Assembly: GCA_016125045.1 (NCBI GenBank)
Contig: WGML01000004.1
Location: 1-64,000 of the forward strand
Length of the DNA: 64,000 bases
Direction of reading: 5' to 3'
DNA from: a bacterium
GTDB lineage: Bacteria; Pseudomonadota; Alphaproteobacteria; Caulobacterales; Hyphomonadaceae
Shown: positions 45,501-54,494 of the stretch, piece by piece
Layout: every line of letters begins with the position of its first letter
Position numbering within the stretch: the first letter of the stretch is position 1
Position numbers and translations under genes: made by a program
The notes under the pieces: generated by a model
The model's database searches: none
Told to the model about the DNA's origin: nothing
What the model saw: only the letters and a program-made list of their open reading frames with translations

Positions 45501-45529
45501 TTGCATGCGGCATTGTTACAACAGTTAAT
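45501..45529 (+). promoter_or_regulatory. Candidate promoter for the DnaJ gene
   Basis: TTGCAT (45501-45506), 17-base spacer, GTTAAT (45524-45529), in an A/T-rich patch that contrasts with the surrounding GC-rich DNA. Confidence 0.35.
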
Positions 45530-45571
45530 CGGTTGGGACGGTTGGACTGGCCCCGGGACGGACGTGCGCAA

Positions 45572-46456
45572 TTGAGTTGGGACCCTTACGCCGCGCTCGG
45601 AGTGCCTCGCACCGCCAGCGTAGACGACATCCGCAAGGCCTATCGGAAGCTCGCCAAGGAGCTTCACCCGGACGTGCGTCCGAACGATCCGAAGACCGAT
45701 GAGCGATTCAAGCGGGTGACCGCAGCGTTCAATCTGCTGAGCGACGCTGATCAGCGGGCGCGCTATGATCGCGGCGAAATCGACGCTGACGGCAATGAAC
45801 GGGCGACCTTTCAGCCGGGCGCGGGCTTCGCAGGGTTCGGCGCCGGCCGTGGGCGCGGCCCGGCGGGGCAGCGGCCGGAAGCATTCGAGGACTGGTTCGA
45901 CGGCATATTCAGCCGCGGCCCGAGGGGGTTTACCGCCCAGCGCGGCGAGGATGTGCGCTACCGCATGGAGATCGACTTCCTCGATGCCGTGAATGGTGGT
46001 CGCAAACGGGTGACGGTCTCCGACGGGCGCACGCTCGATCTTTCGATCCCCGCGGGCGTGGCGTCGGGCCAGACGCTGCGGCTCAAGGGTCAGGGGCTGG
46101 CGGGACCGGGCAGGGGTCCGCCCGGCGACGCGTTGGTGGAGGTGACGGTCGGCGCGCATCCGAAATTCCGCAGGGACGGCGACGATGTGCGGATGGACCT
46201 TGCGATTTCCCTCGCGGAGGCGGTGAGCGGCGGCAAGGTGTTGGCGTCGACGCCGGCAGGCCAGGTGTCGCTGACTATTCCCGCAGGGTCCAACTCCGGC
46301 GACCTGCTGAAGCTTCGTGGACGCGGCGTGCAGGTGAAGCCCGAACCCGGCGACCTGATTGTTCGGCTGATGATCGTGCTGCCGGCGAAGGCGGATGAGG
46401 AACTCACCCGGTTTGTGCAGTCCTGGACGAAGCGCGACGTTGCGCCGGCGCGATGA
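45572..46456 (+). CDS. DnaJ-class co-chaperone (CbpA-like)
   Basis: About 294 aa. J-domain at ~1-70 with the HPD motif (ELHPDVRPND), a Gly/Phe-rich linker (GAGFAGFGAGRGRG), then DnaJ C-terminal domains I and II (DFLDAVNGGRKRVTVSDGRTLDLSIPAGV; AEAVSGGKVLASTPAGQVSLTIPAGSNSGDLLKLRGRGV). No zinc-finger domain, so it is CbpA-type. The TTG at 45572 (SWDPYAALGV) is chosen as the J-domain boundary; a TTG at 45443 would add 43 unconserved residues. Confidence 0.9.
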   Translation: MSWDPYAALGVPRTASVDDIRKAYRKLAKELHPDVRPNDPKTDERFKRVTAAFNLLSDADQRARYDRGEIDADGNERATFQPGAGFAGFGAGRGRGPAGQRPEAFEDWFDGIFSRGPRGFTAQRGEDVRYRMEIDFLDAVNGGRKRVTVSDGRTLDLSIPAGVASGQTLRLKGQGLAGPGRGPPGDALVEVTVGAHPKFRRDGDDVRMDLAISLAEAVSGGKVLASTPAGQVSLTIPAGSNSGDLLKLRGRGVQVKPEPGDLIVRLMIVLPAKADEELTRFVQSWTKRDVAPAR

Positions 46457-46483
46457 CGGATGGGGGCCGACTGCGCCGCCGGG

Positions 46484-46535
46484 TTGCGTGCGGTTGGTTG
46501 ACTGAAGATTATCCGCGCGTTCAGTCCGCGTTCAG
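46484..46535 (+). promoter_or_regulatory. Candidate promoter and OmpR/PhoP-type operator
   Basis: TTGCGT (46484-46489), 17 bases, GATTAT (46507-46512) could be a promoter. GCGTTCAG occurs twice, at 46517-46524 and 46528-46535, exactly 11 bases apart, the spacing of OmpR/PhoP-type direct-repeat boxes. It precedes the PepSY / response regulator / kinase genes, so autoregulation is plausible. The first gene has no evident Shine-Dalgarno. Confidence 0.4.
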
Positions 46536-46559
46536 CGATCCGGCCCTATCCCTCGCACC

Positions 46560-46841
46560 ATGATCCGAGCCATTTCCCTTCTGATGCTTCTGTTCGCCGC
46601 GGTGACGCCGGCGACTGCGCAACGTTTTCCGCAGTCGCAATGGGCGCCGCAGCAGGACGAGGCGCGGCGTATTCCGTTCGCACAGATCGAGCGCGATCTT
46701 CGCGGGCGGTTCGGCGGCGAACTCATCGACGTCAATGACGGCCGCGACGTCTACATCGTGAGCTGGATTACGGGCGATGGCCGCCGGATCGTGGTGGAAG
46801 TCGACGCGCGGACAGGCCGCATCCTGTCGACGCGCGGCTGA
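46560..46841 (+). CDS. Exported PepSY-domain protein
   Basis: 93 aa. Signal peptide ending VTPATAQ, then a single PepSY-like domain: IPFAQIERDLRGRFGGELIDVN and VYIVSWITGDGRRIVVEVDARTGRIL. Such proteins sit in the periplasm and may modulate proteases or sensors. Eleven bases ahead of the response regulator, so likely in one operon and perhaps acting on the kinase's periplasmic part. Confidence 0.85.
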   Translation: MIRAISLLMLLFAAVTPATAQRFPQSQWAPQQDEARRIPFAQIERDLRGRFGGELIDVNDGRDVYIVSWITGDGRRIVVEVDARTGRILSTRG

Positions 46842-46851
46842 GCGAGGCGAA

Positions 46852-47529
46852 ATGAGAATCCTTGTCGTTGAAGATGATCCCGACCTTGGCCGCCAGCTGA
46901 CTTCCGCGCTGGCGCAGGCGGGTTATGCCGTCGACCTGGCGACCGATGGCGAAGAGGGCCACTATCTCGGCGACGCGGAACCGTATGACGCGGTGGTGCT
47001 GGACCTCGGCCTGCCGAAGATGGACGGCGTGCGGGTGCTGGAGCGGTGGCGCGCCGCCGGTCGCGGCATGCCCGTGCTGATCCTGACCGCCCGGGACCGC
47101 TGGAGCGAGAAGGTGGCGGGGTTCGACGCGGGCGCCGACGACTATCTGACCAAGCCGTTCTACACGGAGGAATTGCTCGCGAGGCTCAGGGCGCTGCTGC
47201 GCCGCGCGGCGGGGCATGCGACGTCGGCCTTGGAATGCGGCGACCTGCTCGTGGATACGCGGTCGGGGCGGGCGTCGGTCGACGGCGAACCGATCAAGCT
47301 GACGGCGCACGAGTATCGGGTGCTGAGCTATCTGATGCACCATCAGGGCCGGGTTGTGCCGCGAACCGAGCTGGTCGAGCACATCTATGATCAGGATTTC
47401 GATCGCGATTCGAACACGATCGAGGTTTTCATCGGCCGCCTGCGCCGCAAGATCGGTTCGGACCGCATCTTGACGGAACGTGGTTTGGGCTATCGGTTGA
47501 TCGACCCGAAAGTCGACGCGACGCAGTGA
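46852..47529 (+). CDS. OmpR/PhoP-family response regulator
   Basis: 225 aa. Receiver domain with acidic pocket VVEDDPD, phospho-acceptor Asp at ~51 (VLDLGLPK), TA at switch (LTARD), and TKPF Lys. C-terminal winged helix (LTAHEYRVLSYLMHHQGRVV, RLRRKIG...ILTERGLGYRLI). Cognate kinase follows by one base. PhoP-like rather than OmpR-like by sequence feel. Confidence 0.92.
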   Translation: MRILVVEDDPDLGRQLTSALAQAGYAVDLATDGEEGHYLGDAEPYDAVVLDLGLPKMDGVRVLERWRAAGRGMPVLILTARDRWSEKVAGFDAGADDYLTKPFYTEELLARLRALLRRAAGHATSALECGDLLVDTRSGRASVDGEPIKLTAHEYRVLSYLMHHQGRVVPRTELVEHIYDQDFDRDSNTIEVFIGRLRRKIGSDRILTERGLGYRLIDPKVDATQ

Positions 47530-47530
47530 C

Positions 47531-48961
47531 ATGACGGCCGAGCCATCGGCGCCCAGCGAAACAGGTGTTCAAGACGAGCCGACCGAAAGTCGCGGGTCGA
47601 TCGCGCGGCGCATGCTCGTCATGGCGATCGCCTGGAGCGCGCTGGTGCTGGCGATCGCCGGGTGGTCGCTGCTGGCGCTTTATCGCGGCGAAACCGAACA
47701 GCGGCTCGACGAGACCGTCGATGCGACGCTCGGCACGCTGCTGACGGCGGTCGACTCCACGGACGCGGGGCAGATGAAGCTCGACGAGACGCGGCTGCCC
47801 AATGATCCGCGGTTCGATCGGGTGTTCTCCGGCTGGTACTGGGCGTTTCTCGATGTCGACGACACGCTCAAGGTGGTGGACACCTTCCCTTCGCGAAGCC
47901 TGTGGGACGCAAGGCCGGCCCTGCCGGCAAGCCTGATCGAGAGCGCAACCGCTGACCCCGGCGCGATTCAGCGGGCGACGGGCGTCGGTCCACAGGGCGA
48001 ATCGATCCGTATCGCGGTACGTTCGGTGAGCCTGCCCGATCGCGGCAGGCCGGTGCTGCTCTACGCGGCGATCGACCGCACGGCGGCGGACGCAGCGGCG
48101 AGCCGGTTCGCCTTCCGGCTGGCGGTTTCGCTTGCGGCGCTGGCGATCGGGCTCGCCGGCGGGGCGCTCGTGCTGATCCGGTTCGGGCTCAAGCCGCTCC
48201 TGTCGATCGAATCATCGCTCGCCGACATCAGGTCCGGGCGTCAGGAGCGGCTGCGGGGATCATTTCCGCGTGAACTCGCCCCGCTCGTGCGGGAGCTGAA
48301 CACGCTGATTGCGCATAACCGCAAGGTGGTGGAGCGCGCCCGCACGCAGGTCGGCAATCTGGCGCACGCCCTGAAGACCCCGCTCGCGGTGCTGATCAAC
48401 GAGGCGCGCGGCGACGACAAGCTGTCGGAGGTGGTGCGCCGGCAGGCCGACGCGATGTCGAGCAACGTCAACCACTATCTGAAACGCGCGCAGGCCGCGG
48501 CGCAGGCGGAGGTGCTGGGCGCGCGATCGGAGGTGGCTCCCGCGGTCGAGGATATCGGGCGGATGCTGGAGCGGCTCTACCGGTCGAAGGACTGCACGGT
48601 CGAGGTCGACGCTGATCCGAACGCGGTGTTTCGCGGGGAGCGAGGCGACCTCGATGAACTCGTCGGCAATCTGTTGGAAAACGCGGCCAAATGGTGCAAG
48701 TCGAGCGTGAAGGTGAAGGTGTCTCGGGCAGGAGCCGTCGTGGAGATCTGTGTTGACGACGACGGCCCCGGGCTCGCGCGAGAGGACCGGGCGAAGGCGC
48801 TCGAACGCGGACGGCGCCTCGACGAGTCGGAGCCTGGAACCGGGCTTGGCCTGTCGATCGTGCGCGATCTTGCGGAGATCTATGGCGGCCGGTTCCATCT
48901 CGAGGACAGCCCGCTCGGGGGCTTGCGGGCGCGGCTTGAACTGCCGGCGGCGGCGACATGA
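47531..48961 (+). CDS. PhoQ-like sensor histidine kinase
   Basis: 476 aa. Two membrane segments (~28-50 and ~195-215) bracket a periplasmic sensor of ~145 residues. The H-box GNLAHALKTPLAVL (His ~279) is of the PhoQ type. N-box LVGNLLENAAKW, G1 DDDGPGL and G2 GTGLGLSIV are intact. Its TGA overlaps the ATG of ccmI (ATGA), so the two-component genes and the cytochrome c maturation genes may be one transcript. Confidence 0.92.
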   Translation: MTAEPSAPSETGVQDEPTESRGSIARRMLVMAIAWSALVLAIAGWSLLALYRGETEQRLDETVDATLGTLLTAVDSTDAGQMKLDETRLPNDPRFDRVFSGWYWAFLDVDDTLKVVDTFPSRSLWDARPALPASLIESATADPGAIQRATGVGPQGESIRIAVRSVSLPDRGRPVLLYAAIDRTAADAAASRFAFRLAVSLAALAIGLAGGALVLIRFGLKPLLSIESSLADIRSGRQERLRGSFPRELAPLVRELNTLIAHNRKVVERARTQVGNLAHALKTPLAVLINEARGDDKLSEVVRRQADAMSSNVNHYLKRAQAAAQAEVLGARSEVAPAVEDIGRMLERLYRSKDCTVEVDADPNAVFRGERGDLDELVGNLLENAAKWCKSSVKVKVSRAGAVVEICVDDDGPGLAREDRAKALERGRRLDESEPGTGLGLSIVRDLAEIYGGRFHLEDSPLGGLRARLELPAAAT

Positions 48962-49647
48962 TCTGGCTGATTCTGGTCGGTGGGGTGGTCGCGGTCGCTG
49001 GATCGCTGTGGGTCGCGCGGACCATGCGCACGCGGAGCGCGATGGCCGTCGCGGTTCTGGTCGGCGTCGGCTGTTACGCGATCTTCGGCCGGCCGGACAT
49101 GCCGGACCAGCCCTACGCCGCCCGACTGGAGGCGCTCGAACGTATGGACCCGGCGCAGATGCGCGGCGACCAGGCGGTGGCCCTGTTGCAGAAGCGGGCG
49201 AAGGACGCCCCTGACGATCCGCGTCCGCACTGGCTGATGGGGCAGATCATGGCGGCGGCGGGCGATCGGGATCAGGCCTTGTTCGCCTATCAGTCGGCGC
49301 TGCGCCGCGACGCCGGGTTTGTGCCCGCCATGAAGTCGCTCGCCGACCTTCTGTTCATGTCGTCCGGCGGTGAGGTGAGCGGCGATGCGGCGCGGCTGTA
49401 TCGGCGCGCGTTCGAGCTTGAGCCGAACGACGCGAGGGTCGGTTTCATGGTCGGCATCGCCGATTGGCAGGCCGGAGACCGCGAGAGCGCGGAGGCGCTC
49501 TGGGCGCGGCTTCGGGCGAGCCTGCCGCCCGGAGACCAGAGGCTGCAGATGTTCGATGCTCTGCAGGAGGCGTTCGCGTCGGACAAGCCCGCAGGCGAGG
49601 GGCCGGAAGGAGCGGAGCCAGCGCCTCCGGAGCCGCCGGACCAGTGA
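48958..49647 (+). CDS. ccmI: Cytochrome c maturation protein CcmI (CycH-like)
   Basis: 229 aa. Two N-terminal membrane helices (~1-18, ~29-45) then TPR repeats (DPRPHWLMGQIMAAAGDRDQALFAYQSALRRD; AARLYRRAFELEPNDARV), and a Pro/Glu-rich tail. CcmI holds apocytochrome c for heme attachment at the periplasmic face. Overlaps the kinase stop. Confidence 0.85.
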   Translation: MIWLILVGGVVAVAGSLWVARTMRTRSAMAVAVLVGVGCYAIFGRPDMPDQPYAARLEALERMDPAQMRGDQAVALLQKRAKDAPDDPRPHWLMGQIMAAAGDRDQALFAYQSALRRDAGFVPAMKSLADLLFMSSGGEVSGDAARLYRRAFELEPNDARVGFMVGIADWQAGDRESAEALWARLRASLPPGDQRLQMFDALQEAFASDKPAGEGPEGAEPAPPEPPDQ

Positions 49648-49759
49648 CGCGATCGGGTTGACATGATCGTGAGCCCGATCTCGCGCCAAAGTGTCCTGTC
49701 GCGGATTTTGAACGCACGGCGTATCATGCAAAGCTGCGCGAGGATGGGAGTTCCTGACT

Positions 49760-50236
49760 ATGCGTGCACGCTCTCAAAGACTGTGGCTGATCGCGACCGC
49801 GGGCGTCCTGCTCGCCGGCGCCACCGCCCTCGCGCTCACGGCGCTGCAGGACAGCGTGGCGTATTTCTATGCGCCGTCTGAACTGGTGGCGAAGGACGCT
49901 CACAAGGAGGGAACGCGGGTGCGGGTCGGCGGCCTCGTTGAGGCGGGCAGCATCGAGCGGCGCGAGGGCGCGGAGGTGCGCTTCAAGATCACGGACGGCG
50001 CGAACGCGGTGCCGGTGACGTTCAGCCAGCTGCTGCCGGATCTGTTCGAGGAGGGTCAGGGCGTGGTGGCGGAGGGCCGGCTCGACCCGTCCGGCCTGCT
50101 GGTGGCCGAGCGCGTTCTGGCGCGTCACGACGAGAACTACATGCCCAAGGAAGTCTATGACGCCCTGCGCAAGGCGGCGCCTGCGAACGGGGAGTCCCCG
50201 GCGGGATATGGCGCCGCGAGTGGAGCCGGCGGGTGA
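49760..50236 (+). CDS. ccmE: Heme chaperone CcmE
   Basis: 158 aa. N-terminal membrane anchor (LWLIATAGVLLAGATALAL) and OB-fold periplasmic domain (VRVGGLVEAGSIERREGAEVRFKITDG). The heme-binding motif ARHDENYMP has the covalent His at ~123. Its stop overlaps the GTG of ccmF (GTGA). Confidence 0.95.
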   Translation: MRARSQRLWLIATAGVLLAGATALALTALQDSVAYFYAPSELVAKDAHKEGTRVRVGGLVEAGSIERREGAEVRFKITDGANAVPVTFSQLLPDLFEEGQGVVAEGRLDPSGLLVAERVLARHDENYMPKEVYDALRKAAPANGESPAGYGAASGAGG

Positions 50237-52251
50237 TCGCCGAAATCGGACATCTGCTGGCGTTCCTCGCCTTTGCATCCGCCCTGTCGCAGGTTTGGTT
50301 CGGGTTCACGGGCGGCGGCGAGACGGTTAAGCGGGCGGCGGTCGGCACGTTTGCGCTGACGGTTGCGGCTTTCCTGTTGCTGATCGTCGGCTTTGTGACC
50401 CTCGACTTCTCGATGGAGCTGGTCGCCAAACACTCCCACTCGGCGAAGCCGTTGCTTTACCGCATCTCCGGAGCGTGGGGGAACCACGAAGGCTCCATGC
50501 TGATGTGGTGCGTGATCATGGCGGGGTATGGCGGCGTCGCCGCGCTCACCATGCGCGCGGATGCGCTGAAGGAGCGCGCGCTCGGCGTTCAGGGCGCGCT
50601 CACGGCGGCGTCGATGGCGTATCTGTTGTTTGCGTCGAGCCCGTTTGCGCGGCTCGACCCGGCGCCGCTCGACGGGTCGGGACTGAACCCGCTGCTGCAG
50701 GACCCGGCGCTGGCGGCGCATCCGCCCTTTCTCTATCTCGGCTATGTCGGATTTTCCTTTGTGTTCTCCCTCGCGGCGGCCGGGCTGATGCTCGGCGTGA
50801 TCGACCGCGACTGGGCGAAGCGGACGAGGCCATGGGCGCTCGCCGCGTGGAGCGCGCTCACTGTCGGCATCGCGATCGGCTCGATCTGGGCCTATTACGA
50901 GCTTGGCTGGGGCGGATGGTGGTTCTGGGATCCGGTCGAGAACGCCTCGTTCATGCCGTGGCTCGTCGGGGCGGCGCTCGTCCATTCGCTGATCGTGACC
51001 CACAAGCGCGGCGGCATGGCGGCGTGGACGGTGTTCCTCGCGGTGCTCGCCTTCCTCCTGTCGCTGCTCGGGGCGTTCCTCGTGCGGTCCGGCGTTCTGA
51101 CCTCGGTGCATGCATTCGCGGTCGACCCGCAGCGGGGAATGCTGCTGCTGTCGGGGCTCGCGGTAGCGGGCGGCGTCGCGTTCGGGCTCTACGCCTGGCG
51201 GGCGCCCTTGCTGAAGAGCGGCGAGCCGTTCGATCCCGTGAGCCGGGAAGGCGCGCTGATCTTCAACAATCTTTGTCTCGCGGTCGCCGCTGGGAGCGTG
51301 ATGTTCGGAACCCTGCTGCCGCTTGCCGCGCAGATCTGGGGGCTGACGATCTCGGTAGGCGAGCCGTGGTTCGAGTTCGCGCTCGGACCGATGCTGGGCG
51401 CGCTGTTCCTGATCTTGCCGATGGCGCAAGGATCGACCTGGGCGCGAACGGAACCCGCGCCCATTCTCAAACGGTTGATCGTGGCGGCGGTGCTCGCTGT
51501 GGGGGCCGGCGTTCTGGCGTTCGTGCTCTACCGGCAGTCGCCATGGCTCGCGCCGGGGCTCGCGGTGGGCGTCTGGCTGGTCGCGGGCGTCGTCACGGAT
51601 GTGGCCCGGCGCGTCGGCCCGGGCGGGATCTCGCGGCTGTTCAAGCTGTCGAGCGCGGTTTGGGGCATGACCATCGCGCATCTCGGGCTTGGGGTGTTCG
51701 TCATCGGCGCGGTGGGGGAGCATGCCGGCCGTTTCGAGCAGACCTTCGTGGCCGAGCCGGGCGATGAGTTCACCTTCCGCGGCATGCAGTTCCGCTTCGA
51801 GGGCGCCAAGGCGGCCGAAGGTCCGAACTACACGGCGGACCAGGCGACGATTGAGTGGATTCGCGACGGCGGCGTGGTGACGCTCCGGCCCGAACGGCGA
51901 CTCTATCCGGCGTCCGGCACGCCGACCACGGAAGTCGCGATCCGCAAGACGATCGCGGGAGACGTCTATGTCGCGCTCGGCGATCCGATCCGCGACCGCC
52001 CGGGGGCGTGGTCGATGCGGGTGTCGCATCATCCGATGATCGACTGGGTGTTCGGAGGCGCGCTCCTGATCGCGGTCGGCGGCTTCGTTTCGCTGTTCTC
52101 GCTGCGTCGCCGCGCGACGCGGGAGGCGAGCGAGACCGAGACCGGGGACCGAGCGCAGCAAGGCTCGCCCGGCGCGGCGGCGGAAACGCCCCTGGGGCAG
52201 TCTGCGGGTCAGGCCGGGGGGCAACCGGCGACGCGAGAGGTTTCGACGTGA
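50233..52251 (+). CDS. ccmF: Heme lyase CcmF
   Basis: 672 aa, multiple membrane helices. The tryptophan-rich WWD motif WGGWWFWDPVENASFMPW lies at ~225-242, with conserved His residues in the flanking helices. Ligates heme from CcmE to cytochrome c. GTG start overlaps ccmE; its TGA overlaps the GTG start of ccmH. The C-terminal ~40 residues are polar and variable. Confidence 0.95.
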   Translation: MIAEIGHLLAFLAFASALSQVWFGFTGGGETVKRAAVGTFALTVAAFLLLIVGFVTLDFSMELVAKHSHSAKPLLYRISGAWGNHEGSMLMWCVIMAGYGGVAALTMRADALKERALGVQGALTAASMAYLLFASSPFARLDPAPLDGSGLNPLLQDPALAAHPPFLYLGYVGFSFVFSLAAAGLMLGVIDRDWAKRTRPWALAAWSALTVGIAIGSIWAYYELGWGGWWFWDPVENASFMPWLVGAALVHSLIVTHKRGGMAAWTVFLAVLAFLLSLLGAFLVRSGVLTSVHAFAVDPQRGMLLLSGLAVAGGVAFGLYAWRAPLLKSGEPFDPVSREGALIFNNLCLAVAAGSVMFGTLLPLAAQIWGLTISVGEPWFEFALGPMLGALFLILPMAQGSTWARTEPAPILKRLIVAAVLAVGAGVLAFVLYRQSPWLAPGLAVGVWLVAGVVTDVARRVGPGGISRLFKLSSAVWGMTIAHLGLGVFVIGAVGEHAGRFEQTFVAEPGDEFTFRGMQFRFEGAKAAEGPNYTADQATIEWIRDGGVVTLRPERRLYPASGTPTTEVAIRKTIAGDVYVALGDPIRDRPGAWSMRVSHHPMIDWVFGGALLIAVGGFVSLFSLRRRATREASETETGDRAQQGSPGAAAETPLGQSAGQAGGQPATREVST

Positions 52252-52652
52252 TCCTCGCCCTGGTGATGGCGATCGCGACCGCGGCTGAGGCTCCGCTGGA
52301 CGACCCCCGCGCGGAACAGAGGGCGCAGACCCTGATGCGGGAAATCCGCTGCGTGGTGTGCGAGAACGAACCGGTGTCGCAATCGACGGCCGATGTGGCC
52401 CGCGACATGCGCCGACTGATCCGCGAACAGATCGCCGAGGGCGCGACCAATGCGGAGGTGCGCGACTATTTTTCCGATCGCTATGGCGATTTCGTGCTGT
52501 TTCGTCCGCGGGCGGACGGAGCGCGGGTGCTGATCTGGGGCTTCCCGTTGATCCTGCTGCTGGGAGGGGCCGTGGTGCTCGGCATGCGAGCGATGCGCAT
52601 GCGGCGCAAGGATCTCGCGCCGGTGGGGGACGATCGGGACGCGGCGTCGTGA
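52248..52652 (+). CDS. ccmH: Cytochrome c maturation protein CcmH (CycL-like)
   Basis: 134 aa. Signal/anchor, then the MREIRCVVCENEPVSQS motif with the redox-active CxxC that reduces apocytochrome thiols, VRDYFSDRYGDFVLFRPR, and a C-terminal membrane helix (IWGFPLILLLGGAVVLG). GTG at 52248 overlaps the ccmF stop. Confidence 0.93.
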   Translation: MILALVMAIATAAEAPLDDPRAEQRAQTLMREIRCVVCENEPVSQSTADVARDMRRLIREQIAEGATNAEVRDYFSDRYGDFVLFRPRADGARVLIWGFPLILLLGGAVVLGMRAMRMRRKDLAPVGDDRDAAS

Positions 52653-52878
52653 CGCCGTCTCGACCGACCAAGCGCCCCGACTGCGCCACATGTTCGCCAA
52701 ATTGCGCGCCTTACGTCGGGTCCATGTCGCAAGGGCGTCGGGGATCCGGGCCTCCTCTTGACGCCAAGGCGACAAGTTGTGTCGGATAGACATGAGCGAT
52801 CTTTAATTTGGTGACGTGAGAGTCCATCTTAACGCCGAGTCTGGAACTCCTGGTGAAGAACCAGCGAGAGGAGTGGAA

Positions 52879-54411
52879 ATGCAGCCGCGAACGAAAACCT
52901 TTGTCCGAATTGCAACCCTGAGCGTGGGCCTCGCCTGCGGAGCCGCGATCGGAGCGATCGCGACGTCTCCGATTGTGGCGCAGACGGCAAGCGCGAAGCC
53001 GATCGTGGTCGCAGCCCCCGCGGGCGCGCCGATGAGTTTCGCCGACCTGATCGACAAGGTGAGCCCCGCCGTGGTCAGCGTGTCGGTGATCACCGAAGTG
53101 CCCGTGGCGGAACGCAGCCAACTGTTTGAACGCTTCCGGGGGCTGCCGGGGTTTGAGGATTATTTCCGCCGCCAGAACCCGGATGGCGATGATGGCGATG
53201 ACGGGGAGGATGGTCCGGAGACGGACCGCGAAGGCCGGGCGCTCGGGTCGGGCTTCTTCATCTCCGCCGCGGGACATGTCGTGACCAACAACCATGTCGT
53301 GGAGAACGCCCGCGAGGTGGTCGTGACGCTCGACAATGGCGATGAACTCGAGGCCGAAGTGATCGGCAAGGACGAGCAGACCGATCTCGCCGTGCTGAAG
53401 GTGAAGAAGCCGGGATCCTACCCGTATGTGGAATTCGGCACGCGATCCAAGCCGCGGGTCGGGGACTGGGTCGTCGCGGTCGGAAACCCGTTCGGGCTTG
53501 GCGGCACGGCGACCGCCGGCATCGTTTCGGCGGACGGACGCGAGATCGGCGGCCCCTACACCGACTTCATCCAGGTCGACGCGGCGATCAACCGCGGAAA
53601 TTCGGGCGGCCCGACCTTCAACCTCAACGGGCAGGTGATCGGCGTCAACACCGCGATCTTCTCGACGACGGGCGGAAGCGTCGGCATCGGGTTCGCGATC
53701 GAGGCGAACGCCGCGAAGTCGGTTGTGGACACGCTGATCCGCGACGGCAAGGTGACCCGCGGGTGGCTTGGCGTGTCGATCCAGTCGATCAGCCCGCAGG
53801 TGGCCGATGCGCTCGATCTGCCGGACGCAAAAGGCGCGATTGTCGCGGATGTGACCAAGGGCAGCCCGGCCTCCAAGAGCGGGTTCAAATCGGGCGACAT
53901 CATCGTCGGCATCAATGGCGACGCGGTGAAGGACAGCCGGGACGTGACACGCCGCGTCGGCGGCCTGCTCGCGGGCTCGAACAACACGTTCAAGATCATC
54001 CGGGACGGCAAGCCGACCTCGATTTCGGTCACGGTCGCCGAACGTCCGGCGGTGATCGACAATCCGAATGCGCCGGCGTCCGGCTCGCGGCCGAGCGAAC
54101 CCTCGCCGGAGGGATCGAGCTATCTCGGCGCGACAACGCGGCCGCTTTCGGCCGACGAGGTGAAGGCGCTTGATCTCGAGGCAGGCGCCGTCGGCCTGAT
54201 GATCACCAAGGTGGACCGCGGAACCGCGCTCGCCGAGGCTGGGATCAGGGCGGGCGATGCGTTGCTCCGCGCCAACAACCGCACGCTGAAGACCTCGAAG
54301 GACTTCGAGGACGAGGTGAAGGCGGCGAAGGCCAAGGGCGAGAAGAATGTCGTTGTTTCAGTGCGGCGCGGCGGCCAGACGTCGTTCCTGCCGATCGACA
54401 TCTCGAAATAG
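52879..54411 (+). CDS. degP: DegP/HtrA-family periplasmic serine protease
   Basis: 510 aa. Signal peptide (~1-38), trypsin-like domain with catalytic triad His ~139 (TNNHVVEN), Asp ~169 (TDLAVLK), Ser ~242 (RGNSGGP), and two PDZ domains (LGVSIQSISPQ..., LGATTRPLS...). An acidic loop DGDDGDDGEDGPE interrupts the N-terminal part. ATG 52879 is favoured by GAGAGGAG six bases before it over a GTG at 52816. Confidence 0.94.
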   Translation: MQPRTKTFVRIATLSVGLACGAAIGAIATSPIVAQTASAKPIVVAAPAGAPMSFADLIDKVSPAVVSVSVITEVPVAERSQLFERFRGLPGFEDYFRRQNPDGDDGDDGEDGPETDREGRALGSGFFISAAGHVVTNNHVVENAREVVVTLDNGDELEAEVIGKDEQTDLAVLKVKKPGSYPYVEFGTRSKPRVGDWVVAVGNPFGLGGTATAGIVSADGREIGGPYTDFIQVDAAINRGNSGGPTFNLNGQVIGVNTAIFSTTGGSVGIGFAIEANAAKSVVDTLIRDGKVTRGWLGVSIQSISPQVADALDLPDAKGAIVADVTKGSPASKSGFKSGDIIVGINGDAVKDSRDVTRRVGGLLAGSNNTFKIIRDGKPTSISVTVAERPAVIDNPNAPASGSRPSEPSPEGSSYLGATTRPLSADEVKALDLEAGAVGLMITKVDRGTALAEAGIRAGDALLRANNRTLKTSKDFEDEVKAAKAKGEKNVVVSVRRGGQTSFLPIDISK

Positions 54412-54451
54412 GGACGCCTGGGCGGGCGCGACGTGATCCAGGGATGGGGCT

Positions 54452-54494
54452 TGTGCGTTCCCTCCTTGCGGATCGAAGAGGAAAGGAACGCACA
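54452..54494 (+). promoter_or_regulatory. Inverted repeat across the ribosome site of the response regulator gene
   Basis: Ten-base perfect arms, TGTGCGTTCC (54452-54461) and GGAACGCACA (54485-54494); the last base of the right arm is the A of the ATG. The loop contains AGAGGAAA, the likely Shine-Dalgarno, which can also pair partly with CTCCTT. Could be an RNA hairpin that hides the start, or a regulator operator. Confidence 0.55.

Noticed and set aside
45443-45571. Longer N-terminus for the DnaJ protein
   Set aside because: The extra 43 residues are unlike any J-protein and overlap a likely promoter.
50155-52689. An 844-codon minus-strand open frame opposite ccmF/ccmH
   Set aside because: Low-complexity Arg/Pro/Gln antisense of well-recognised ccm genes.
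52251-52879. Loss of ccmG (the usual thioredoxin-like gene near ccmF/ccmH)
   Set aside because: Rhizobial cycHJKL clusters also lack ccmG, which lies elsewhere, so this is probably the normal arrangement.
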